Source of the DNA: Edolisoma coerulescens | Lineage: Eukaryota; Chordata; Aves; Passeriformes; Campephagidae | Reading direction: 5' to 3' | NCBI GenBank assembly: GCA_013397115.1 | Contig: VWZW01004142.1 | Coordinates: 554,464-618,463 of the forward strand | Length of the DNA: 64,000 nt | Shown here: positions 12,195 to 23,067 of the stretch, in pieces | Position numbering within the stretch: position 1 is the first letter of the stretch | Layout of the letters: the number at the start of each line of letters is the position of its first letter | Position numbers and translations under genes: made by a program | The notes under the pieces: generated by a model | Seen by the model: only the letters and a program-made list of their open reading frames with translations | What the model was told of the DNA's origin: nothing | Database searches by the model: none

Positions 12195-14683
12195 TGTGCG
12201 TTGAAATGTCTTTCTTTTGCTTGGTGTACATTTTATTTCAGCCTTCTGGAGACAGAGCTGGTATTGGTGGTGGGGAGAAGAGATATGAACCTCTACATTT
12301 AGAGGATTAATGGGAAGCTGTCTAGCATTCCCATTACGCATATGCATTCCCATCTGCAGCACGAAAGCCAGCCTTCCATATTTTTATCATTTACGCATCT
12401 GTTCTTCAGATCTGTTAGGAAGAATCTGGTCTATTGTGTGAAAGACACAAGCAGTAGATATACAGTGTTTGTGAATTTTTCATACAGCCATATTTGAAAA
12501 ACCACTTCTGCTTAAAATGGTGAGCATTGATGATACCATCACAAAAAGAGGGGACAGGTCAAAACTAGACTTCTGCTGTTATTCAGAAGTGACTTCAGCA
12601 GAGGAAACCAACTTGCTGATCAATAAAATGAAACAAAATACTGATGTGTTGTTTTTCAATTGGGAAAACCATTCTCTGAAAGAAATCTCATTCCATGGTT
12701 TCTTTTGCGAACAAATTCTTACTTGTCTTCAGTCCTCTGAGTTTTACAATAGACTGCAATGCTTGCTTGCACCATTTCTGTGTGCATGAACTATATAACT
12801 AACATATCAATCCTTCATGTTTACTTAAAGCAGTGATGTACGGTTAAAACTTGTCTCTCTTTCTGTTCTAAAAAAGGCATAAAAATTACTCATTTAACCA
12901 GTGCAGAAATGAAGAAAGATTGGTAATTGCTCCCATGATGCCAGCTTGTGTACAACTGACATGCCCTGAGCTGCAAAACCCCACAGGCTCTTGCTGGTGT
13001 CTGCACAGGCTGGCTGTGCTGTGGGTCACGGGAGCATGATGGCTAGCAGGGAAACACAGCCATTAAACAAACTAATACAGTATCTGCTAATTACAGAACC
13101 AGCCCTAGAAGAAAATGAGCACCAGAGGAGTGAGTATTTAGCAGGCAATCTTAAATATGCACACAAGAAATCTTTGGGAAAGGATTAAGGATGTTTATTT
13201 TAGGTTACAATTAAAAATCCACTCCAAGTGCAAAAGGGAGGATTGCAGTCAGCTGCAGCCAGCAGGACAACTGCACAGCCCTTCCAAAAGGCCAAATTTT
13301 AGCTGGAAGGACACCAAGGTTATACTGCAGAGGTGTCAAGAGCTCTTCTGTGAGAGCAAAAAGAACCCATCACGGATGAAACTTTCCTGCCTTGGATCCC
13401 TCCCTCACCCAGCCCCCTTCATCAGTACAGCCACCATTTTTAACCTCAGTTTGGTGGCTTTCTATAGCATAATGATCACAACTAGAATTTTTAATTAAGA
13501 CAATTACAATTGGTTTTGTAATTCTCCAAAAACCACACAGGATTTAAAAGATATTTTAAGAGTAAAATGATTATTGTAACACTCTGTGTTATCCTAACTT
13601 GCTAAAACTGTAAGCAAATAAGTTGTCACCAAAAAACTAATTTGGAGATATTCCTTTATAGCTCTTGTGAATGAAAAAGTAACAATACCAGCAACAATAG
13701 AAGAAACAAGGCTCTCATTCCTTTTAAGCAGAACTGTAATATAAGATGGCACACACTTCAAAAGCAGACCTATAAACTCAGTTATTCTATCCATGCAGCA
13801 GCAGGAACACCCACAGTTTTGAAGGGATATGGATGATAAGCAGGATGTATAATCTGACATAATGCATAGATTTTGGTAGCCTTATTTATAATTTCATTTA
13901 AGGAAAAAGCACTACTGATTTTTTAAGCTGTTTTCTTATTACAGCATTAAAATGATTTCTTCACTTAGCTTCTGTATAAAAGGAAGTAAGAAGCACGTTA
14001 CCCTATTCACTTGTGTTGACCACTATTCACATATGCATTGAAAAACTGCCTTTCCTAGTCACTATAGGATTGGATATATTCCAGTCAGGAAACCAGATAA
14101 CCCAGCATTTAAAGTCATTTAGGTTTGGCTTGTTTTGTTTTCAAAATAAAATAAACTAGACTTACTGAACGATGTATTTTCAAAGCATTTTTGAAATCAA
14201 AATGTCGGTCTTGTAATTTAAACTGCCTAATAATGGAATTCTAAGTCCTAAATGGAGCTTACTTGTCTCTGGGTTTTTTTTTTTTGTGTGTTGGCATTCC
14301 CTCTGTACAACAGTTTGCTAACACTGCTGATTTTAATATTAAGGCCAGAGCACTAGTTTCAGTCAATTTGAGCATGTCAACAGAAACTGTGTTGGAACAC
14401 AAAAGCCCTCTGTGAACTCAGTTTTCTCTTCATAGTTTAGAAATAGCATAAACTGATAATTTTGGTGAGTTATTACCTCGTTTCCCCCATCTTGTCTCTG
14501 TTCTTTACACAGTGGTGCTGCTTGTGTAAATGAAGATAATTCAATAGGGTGAAATGGTTGGAAAAGAATGAAAATCCAGTTATTTTCAGCTCCAGGGCAA
14601 AACCCCTGGCAACAGCATCTTTGAGTAAATTAGCTTAACATAAAGCAATTCAACTACTCTGAAGCTGCTACTATTTAACATAC

Positions 14684-14902
14684 CTGGTAATGCATTAATA
14701 TATGCATAATGTAATCATATATTTCTCCAGCAAGTCGGTTTTCTGGTCTCCAGGGAATAATAACAAACTGAATTCCTAGTAAGGGCACCAGGATTAAAGT
14801 GGCTCTGACAGCTTTCATATACATGTTGGACTCAGCACGGTGGGTATCTCTCAGCTTTGTCACCAGAACTCGGACAATGTTAAGCAGAAAGAAAAAATTG
14901 AC
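14684..14902 (-). CDS. CALCR: CALCR exon: TM5 end, ICL3, TM6 and ECL3
   Basis: This 219-nt exon (73 codons, phase 0 at both ends) has acceptor ttttgcag and donor gtatgtta. It encodes VNFFFLLNIVRVLVTKLRDT, HRAESNMYMKAVRATLILVP, LLGIQFVIIPWRPENRLAGE and IYDYIMHILMHYQ. It covers the cytoplasmic half of TM5, the basic third intracellular loop that contacts Gs, TM6 with its conserved Pro-Leu-Leu-Gly kink, and ECL3 up to the start of TM7. Both ends being in phase 0 means skipping would keep the frame but delete TM6. Confidence 0.96.
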
Positions 14903-17656
14903 CTGCAAAACAAAGCTATTGTAGGTGAAAGTATTCAAATTAAACAGACATTCAAAATACAAATATGGAGCACATAAATGGCAGCAAAGTGTAGCTTTCT
15001 AACTTTATTGTATCTCATAATGGGCAGCTCTTTGGCAGCCAGGTCCTGGAAAGTATCTTGAATATTTCAGAAAAGGTATGTTAAGCAGCTCTCCACATGC
15101 TTTGGAGCCTGCATGGATGCTTCATGTGGGCAGTTCTAAGATGCACTGGTTGTTTCGACACTGATGTGGGAAAATTTAGGGTTTCCAGGGAACACTCAAT
15201 ATTATTTTTGTCTGAAGTTTAAATTGGGTAGACAAATTGTCCCCCAGAAATAACCATGTTCTGTCCTGAGTCTGACAGTTGCCAAGCTATCTTGCCAGGT
15301 GAGACAAGCCCTGGCATGTCCCTGGGCACATGGCACCTATGGGAGTACACAATTTCCTAAGGAATATGCTCCATGGACTGATGCTTCAGGCTCGTGTGTG
15401 AGCAGGGGGGTAAGGCTGCTCCTGAGGAAAACCTAGGCCACCCCTCGCCTCCACCAGACTGCAGGGACCCCGTGGTACTCTATCCACAGGGAACAGGTAA
15501 CAGTCTGTCTCGGGACAGAAACACCAGACACCACAAAATTTTGCCCCTGACCCTTATGGTCAGTGATACTAAGTAGTTCAGCATCTCCTCTCCTCAGTTA
15601 TTTCTGGAAATCTGATCCCAGCATAGAGCAACCTGCCCTTGACCCTGGCTTCACAGACAGCTCCTTGCGGGAGTGCCGAGAGGCTGCAGGAAGAGGGAGG
15701 GCAGACCCAGGCTGATGATGAGCTCAGTGGTTACCCTGTGGACATCCCCGGCATCACAGACCCTCTCGGTCTCCAGTGCACCCAGATCACTCTTTTCTAC
15801 TCTGCAGCAGTAAAATCAGGCACTGACACTTCAGAGGTTTACCAGACTTGCTTTTCCTGCTATTTTTTTAAAATAAGTATGTAAGCTGTATAACTTCCAT
15901 AGATGTTTCAAGAGCTCAAATCACATAAATTTACTAGAAATTTCAGTTGATTTTTTCAGAACAGTGAATCAGCAAGCTCTGGTAAAGCATTTCATCACTT
16001 CTAAACTGCACTGGGAGACCTTTCAACTGTTTTACATTTGTGCTGTACTGGAAAAGAAGAATGATAAATTACTTCAGAGGTCCCATTCAGCATTAAATCT
16101 AAACCTTATTCTCCATCCTATTCTGAGTTCACTCACTCTGCTCAACCTTCACTTTTAGATTTTCTGAAAGTAACTGTGGAAAGTCAAAGAAAGACTTTAC
16201 AGTGTTAAAAATCCTCATCTCTTCTGAATCAGTCTGCCACTATGGGATTTTTGTAGCAAATCAAGCAGGAAATTCTGTAGACATTGACATCTTCACAAGA
16301 AAAATGACTGGAAATAGCATAAGCACAATACAGAAATCAAAATGTCTTATTTTGAAAACAGCTAAAGATTGCTGTTTTTCTATTAAAAAACAGTTGCTTC
16401 TTTTTTCTTTGTGGCCAGGATGTAAACACCGGGATCACAAAGACAAAAATAAAGGTTAGATGGCCTCTCTCAGATGGTAATTGGCATTACCATAGCAGAT
16501 GCAATCAAGATTGAACCGATAAACTCACAATAATTGTGATTCTATGGGACCAACAGACTTCCAATATGGCAGGGAAGGACGGGCTGCTGTTGCTAAACAA
16601 CAAAAAACTTGACTCTTGTTCTGAGCTACAATAACAGCTGCTAACACTTAGAGCTGCTTCAGTCTTGCTTGCTTGCTTGCTTGCCTGCTCACTTGCTGTC
16701 TCAGCAGTCTTTTCTTCGTAGTCGTCTTCTTCTGTGGTCTTCTCCTCCCTCTTATGAGCTACTTCTCAGAGGGGCAGCTGGTCTCTGATCTTTAGTAGAA
16801 GCACCTGGTTCAGAACAGCTGTAACTCATCAAGGTCAAGACTGCCTACAGCTTATTCTTGTTCTCCTACATTTCTCTCTATTTTACTTTAGATAGATATA
16901 AAGATGGTTTGGCTGGGGCACACTAAAAGGTTTAAATACATTACAACAGGCTGCTTCATATAGCTGATGTTAAAGACTGCTTCTCCAGAAAGGCTAGAAA
17001 GATTTTTGTTTTTTTCAGCTATTAGATGGAAGGTTGTTTATTCAAAGGTGTTCCCAATACTCACTGAGCTATTATTTGATCTCGGAGGCAATTACTGCAC
17101 ATATGTCTACGCAGGTGTTTGCAAGTAAGAGGCAGATCAAAAGCTGAAAGTGCATCTTGGGTGACACACTGAGATGAGCTTGGGACTTGGGTTGAATAAA
17201 ACCCTTTCTGCACCTGTCAGGAAGGGCAAGGTTACCATGCCAAACTGCACGACTGGCATACCAGATGTTACATGTATGCACATTGCCAAGCTGCACTTTG
17301 AATCTTGTCCTCCTACTCAGACAGCCCAGTCCAGTTCTTCCCCAGGACTCTTTCAGCTCCCTACCTTTGGACCATACCGGGTCAGTGACCAGCAAACTCA
17401 TGCTGAGCAACCAGCTCGCCTCAGCTAAGGCACAGCTAAATGATTGATATCACATAAATGCAGCGTATTCATCACAAATAAGTCTCACTGGAATAAAGTG
17501 TTGTGAGCCTGTCTTTTGTAACACTGAATAGAGAAAACCTCTAGTTTCTTCAGAGTTTTGACCAAATTACTTATAGTAAAGAAGCTTCTATTTTGTTCAG
17601 GTTAGCAGCATTTCTAAAATAATTATTATACTATTGTTAGCAAATAACATTCTTAC
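14903..17656 (-). other. CALCR: CALCR intron (TM5 exon to TM6 exon), 2754 bp
   Basis: Starts gtaagaat and ends ttttgcag. It has a GC-richer patch at about 15260-15800 of unknown origin and a CTTG repeat. No gene seen. Confidence 0.9.
16664..16684 (+). repeat. (CTTG)n short tandem repeat
   Basis: Five CTTG units in the TM5-TM6 intron. Confidence 0.85.
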
Positions 17657-17723
17657 CAATAAAGCTGCCATTACAGGTCCATGAACAATATAAAGCAAGT
17701 GTGTCTCAACACTCATCCAGCAG
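17657..17723 (-). CDS. CALCR: CALCR exon: ECL2 and start of TM5
   Basis: This 67-nt exon has acceptor ttctcctccag and donor gtaagaat. It enters with one split base and ends in phase 0. It encodes CWMSVETHLLYIVHGPVMAA, then LL. The Cys is the ECL2 disulfide partner of the TM3 cysteine. SVETHLLYI and GPVMAA are CALCR-type (CALCRL has SSDTHLLYI and GPICAA), so this short exon is one of the best discriminators between the paralogues. Confidence 0.95.
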
Positions 17724-17825
17724 CTGGAGGAGAAATACAACATTAACATTTAGTATTGACTTGAATAAAATTTGCTGCACAGTTAAGTTATGCTAAGTTC
17801 CTTCAAAAACAGACACACTACTCAC

Positions 17826-17886
17826 TTGTCATTGAAGTATCTGGCTCTTGCAACTGCATGAATGGATGCTGGCACTAAAGGGAACC
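17826..17886 (-). CDS. CALCR: CALCR exon: TM4 end and start of ECL2
   Basis: This 61-nt exon has acceptor catttcag and donor gtgagtag. Two bases complete Gly and two bases of an Asn codon are left over. It encodes FPLVPASIHAVARARYFNDN (the final Asn is split across the junction), matching human FPLVPTTIHAITRAVYFNDN. It is separated from the next exon by only 102 bp, the shortest intron in the gene. Confidence 0.95.
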
Positions 17887-20800
17887 CTGAAATGATTAAA
17901 GTTATGGATCAGTCTTGGTATTTGTTTAGCTTGAATTTCATGTGTCTCACACACTAAAACATGTCTCTTGTTCACAAAACATGTGGATGTGAAATCCCAT
18001 CTTTCAGGAAAGACCTGTTATTCCATCACACTCAGACCCTGGCAGCACCTCAATGGTGAGATGCAAAAGGGATTAACGTTCAAGGCAGGCCAAAAGGAGA
18101 AGAAAAGCCCACAGACCATGCACTCCTGGGGTGTCTCAAAGCTGCTGCCAGGCTCCCCTGCACTGCTGCAGCTTGTGCAGGGAAGGGTGTGAGCAGGCAG
18201 TGTGGGAAGGATAGAGGGATCATTCTGTTCTCAGAGTAGGATTCCCTCAGGAAACCAAGGACACTTGTTAAAATCATGTAAATAACTGTTGAGCAAGAGA
18301 GAGGCACATTGACTTGCATGCCAGATTATGGAGCAATAAAAGAGTGAAGAGTTTCTCTTTTGGAGCCAGTGGCACGAGAAAGTGTTTGGAGCCAGGAGGT
18401 CTTTGGGGAATGGGGATTTGTGATATCATCTGTAGGTTCCCAGCCTTTGTGCAGCCAAGCCCACTCCATGCAGCTTTATCTCTGCAGGGAGAGGAGCTGT
18501 GAATACCATAAATTCACACATCCTGACTTATTTGTGACACCTCAGAGGAGGCTTTGACGGGGAGCTGATGGGAGCAAATTTGCACAGGGCTTGGCAACAT
18601 GCCATGCTTAACAAAGTGGAAAGCTCAAGTTCTTATTTACAGCCTGACACTGAGAGTGACAGTCTGGTCCACTCCTGTTCAATTCCCTTCAGCTTGCTTA
18701 ACTGTCATGTCCCTCTCCCACAGGCTAGAAACCTGGAACTGGGGAGGCTGCACCACAGTGCTGACCCCAGTTTGTTCAGCCTTGCACGTACAGACAGCTG
18801 GGCACGACCTACTGCCTTGTCTGCCCTGAACAGAGAGCTCGGTGCACACCTTCAGTGCCACTGCTGCCTGTTCCCCATGAACCACAGACCTTCCTACTGA
18901 GCTTTGGATGTTCCATAACTATAAATGAAAACGTGTGAAAATATCCTGTCAATACCGTGATTAATCACAGAGGGAAGAACACAGCTCCTGTTTTTTTCTT
19001 GTTAGTGATTTCATAAAAACGTTTAGAAGAGATGGAGGATCCTTAGCCATATTGTGGGGAGTGAGAATAAGGTCCAAAAATACATAAATAGAGAACTCTT
19101 ATGTCTCCAGGTATTTTTAGGCAATAGCTACTTACTCTACTGCCAAAAAAAAGAGTTCTTTCTGCAATTTACCTTGGGAGGACAATGCAGCTGTGGGAGA
19201 ACAAACTGGATTGCCTTCTCCTTTATATGTTTTTAGAAAATGATGACTTGGCCTCTGGCTGCAGAATGCCTTTTTTTGGGTGATGATGCACAGCAAAGCA
19301 ACAAAAAGCTCAAAATAAAAAGAAAGGAGCATATGACCTCAGGGTGAGCTGATGGGGTTGACAGCTTGAGAATATAGTTTTGATGGGGAAATGGAGCGAG
19401 TCTGGGCCAATTTTGTTGACAGCTTGAAATGCAAGAATTCTTCAGCTGAAAACTGTGGCCTTCAGTATTGCGAGTAGAACATGCCACATGATGTAAAAAG
19501 AGATTTTTTTCTTCTGCTAAATGCATTAGCCTAGGATATTTGGCTCAACAAACTCAAAAGCAAATCTCAAGAATGCAACAGAAAGTCTTCATCAGCCAGT
19601 TACAGGCTAAGAAGCTCATGACTCTCTAGGGCTCACATTTCCAGCTTCAGGCTGGATGGGCTCCTCCAGGGCTAAACGTTGCTGTTCTCTTGTAAAGGGC
19701 CAAAAAGCAAAGAGTCACCGAGAAGTGGAGCATCAAGGGCAGTGCGGTCATGGTAACAGGTATCACCACAGAGTCCCACCTACACGTGGTGAGCAGTGAA
19801 TAACACAGGAAAGGTGTTACCCCAGCTGTCCCAGGAGCAGATGTAACACATCCCTTTAGGTCATGCCAGGTCCTTTACAGCACAAACTGGCAATTGGGTC
19901 AGTATTCCCAGTACAATTTGGAAGGCACTCAGCTCCAGCACTGTCCAAATAAATGATTCCCTTCTCACTTTTATGTGGATGAAGCTGCCTGAAGCAGCCA
20001 GAGTGGACTGTACCGTTGCACACAGTTGATACTCTTGTCCTGCCTGATGGTGATTTCCTGACCCAGTGAAACAATAACAAATAAGAAATTACATCCCCAG
20101 CAGCTGTTCCTAGAGAAGGGGTCAACTGATGGCATCAGCCTTGAAATACATCTGCCCATGGCAAATTCCATTCAGTCACCTCAAACCTTTTGTAGATGCT
20201 TTTATATTTGCTCAGATTTTAATTTTTCTTATAAAGCTATTTTACAAATGTCATTAGCGATTTTTCCAAATAAAATAAGCCAGATTTTCTTGCATAGGGA
20301 TTAGCAATAGCAATGAATAATGAGTAACTTTATCTTGTACATTTGCCTTGGTCTCTTGCATTGTAATTCAGAGCACAGACTGCCCTGGTTGCTCTGTGTT
20401 GCACTTTGGAGAAACGTATCTCTCTCCATTGATTAACATAGCTGGGTGTTTAAAGTTAGACTGTGTTACTACTCCTTCTGGAATCAGTGGAATTACACTG
20501 ATTCATGCAAACTTATGGGGTCACCAGATAGTCCTAATTAGACCATTTTGCTATTAATAATATTTCTACTTTAGTTAGGAGGTGCTAACCATTACCTTTT
20601 TTTGTTTGTGAAGTATTCATATAGTTTCATTAAAAAAGGCTGCAGGCACCATTGTCAAGAGTTACGTTCATTTTAAATAACTTTTTCATTTTCAAGATGT
20701 CAGGGTCCTATTACCACAGCCACTACCCTCTTTATTTTTTGGGCAGTGCTGCAGATACTGATGTGTGTCTTAGCAGGTAACTTCACTGAATTACCCACCA

Positions 20801-22913
20801 CGCTGCTGGTGTCATTCTTAGCACTACTACAGCTGGCTTGTAAGCTTTCATTGCAGGCTGGATGTCACAGCTGCATTAAATTGCACTGCCTAATTTGAAT
20901 GTCACCAGAAAAAAAAAAAAAGTCTATGACCCTATTCCTCTTGCATAATTGGATATGGAGTGACACTCTTTTGGGAAGGCTTGTTCTGCAAGACATGAAA
21001 ATGGAAAAAGCTTTGTATGGAAGCAAATGTTTAAAATGATTCCTCACATCCGGCAGCTGTTTCAGAGCCCTGTGAGACTTTTTATATTCAGATATTCTGA
21101 GCTATGAGACTTTTGTGATGGCACAGTGGCTCTTTCCAAGAGGACCCAGCTATTTGGATTGACAAAGTACAGAAACTTTAACTTCATTCAGAATTCAGGA
21201 AGGTTGTCTTCATTTAAGAGCTGATAATGTTCCACATACTTTTAATTCCAAAAGCATGACAGGTGCCTGTCTTCTTAGAAAAGATGCCATTCTCATAATA
21301 AGAAAGAGTGCATGCTGGTGTTGTCATTAAAAAAAACCCCAAAAAACCCAACAAAACCCACAAAAGAAAAATTCTTACATGCCTGGAGATTGCTATCTGG
21401 CACTACAATCTGTATAAACTAGAAAATTACACTTATTTTCTTGGTATCTAATGTAGGTATCCAGAGAGCACTAAGCCTTGTACCATAAGAGAAAAGTAAA
21501 CCACCAGATTTTAAAAGGAAAATCCAAATAGGGGATAACTTTGCTGTTACTGCCTATTTAGGATCAACTATTGGATGCCTAACTCATGTTTGAGGACAAT
21601 GTTTTAAGTTTCTTCAGAACATGGAGATTTGGGTCATTTCCCTCTGATCTAATTACTTAATTATCTGATTATCTGTTAATCTAATGTAAAAAATCCCCAT
21701 TTTTCTTGGTTTAAGCAATAGGACTATTTTCTATTTTTCTGCTGTAAATAAAATAATCTTGAAAAAGTATGACTTCACAAAGAGGATGGCAAATACAGAA
21801 TAAAATGTATCTGCTTCAGATAGGCACTGCAAGAACATCCCTGTGTGCAGTGGGACAATGGATAAATGTCCATCATTTGCTGCTTTGCTGCACCAGTGGT
21901 TTCAAGATATGGGGACTGCCTTACCAGAAACTGGGATGAGGCCAGAGATCCATGGTTGCCAAAATGAAAAAAAAACCTCTTGATATTGATTTTCTGTCAA
22001 CACTGATGTGGGCTAGATTTAAAATAGTGACTTAAATGTAAAAGAAACTTCATTGTAATATACTGGTTATATTTATATGGTCTTTTGTTGGACCAGACAG
22101 TCCAAAGGAAAAATATCTGCTGCTGCTACCCATTAGAAAGGCAAGGGGTCTCTTAGTGAAAACAGAAGAGATTGCATATTGGGAGCTGAAGAACCAGACC
22201 TAGTCATTGTTCCTTGGGCAATATGCGTGTGGCCCCATGCAGTTTGCATCCATTTTGTACAGGTTTGTACCCTCTCTCGCAGAATGTCATTGAGATTTGC
22301 TTATTGACACCTGTATGTTTCTCTGAAATGCTTTAGAGATCACGGTTGTTGGACAAACCCAGTCCTGACGGCAAAGCCATTATCTATGCAGCAGGTAAAA
22401 TCAAATTTTTTCCCTTAAAACAATATATGCTAAAATATATCTGATACTGGATCCACTTCCAGAGAAATTCTGGTTCCTCTTGGTATGCTGTGTTTGCTTC
22501 ACTTTGTGTGACATACATATTGATCTTTCCTCTTCATTCCAGGAAAATTATACTTTCTAGGTACCGTCACATATTCATGTTTCTGCATATAAGTGACAAA
22601 AATAAACAACTTTTTTTCAGAAAAGAGATATATTTGAATAGAAACATATTTTCCTCCCATGGCTTTTCTTAACAGAGCTTAAGGATTTCTTTCTGCAAAT
22701 CCCAAGATGCAGCAAATAAAAAATACACTTCTTACTGTTTTTTGTAAGTCTCTAAGCCTGTGCAATCATACGCACTCAAACTTAGGATCCAAGAATTCAG
22801 TCTTAAGCCATGATCTAGTGATATAAACTAGATCATAAGTGTATGTAAGTGCTAGAAGAATTCAAACATCTGAAAGTATTGCCCATCTTTGCTACAAATG
22901 GCAACATACATAC
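17887..22913 (-). other. CALCR: CALCR intron (TM3 exon to TM4/ECL2 exon), 5027 bp
   Basis: Starts gtatgtat and ends catttcag. It contains the 10-bp-arm inverted repeat near its 5' end. Otherwise AT-rich with no recognisable element. Confidence 0.9.
22810..22836. repeat. Perfect inverted repeat, 10-bp arms
   Basis: Arms ATGATCTAGT and ACTAGATCAT flank a 7-base loop. On the CALCR pre-mRNA it can form a stem-loop 78 to 104 nt downstream of the TM3 exon donor. No transposon family recognised. Confidence 0.85.
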
Positions 22914-23067
22914 CCCAGCCCAAGAGGTAATACCAGTGCAAACGCTGTTCCTCGGCAAACACTGCCACCACGATCAGCGTGTGAAGATAAATGCCTTCGC
23001 AGAGCATCCAGAAGTAGTTGCAGCCCAGCATGTACTGATGAAAGAATTGCAGCACTTTGCAGCTTAC
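22914..23067 (-). CDS. CALCR: CALCR exon: TM3, ICL2 and start of TM4
   Basis: This 154-nt exon has acceptor gtgtaacag and donor gtatgtat. It enters in phase 0 and leaves one base of a Gly codon. It encodes VSCKVLQFFHQYMLGCNYFW, MLCEGIYLHTLIVVAVFAEE and QRLHWYYLLGWG. The first Cys is the TM3 partner of the conserved ECL2 disulfide. CEGIYLHTL carries the class B TM3 Glu of the activation network, and LLGWG is the conserved TM4 motif. This is the most strongly conserved exon of the gene and the easiest anchor for the family call. The exon's first six bases, GTAAGC, directly after ACAG, look like a 5' splice site. Confidence 0.97.

Larger units (their letters stand above)
6220..14683 (-). other. 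CALCR: CALCR intron (TM6 exon to TM7 exon), 8464 bp
   Basis: Starts gtatgtta and ends ttctcttag. It contains the solo LTR, the TTTCTA hexamer array and the A16 run. The remainder is AT-rich unique-looking sequence; open frames of up to 143 codons (7365-7796 minus) show no domain. Confidence 0.9.
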
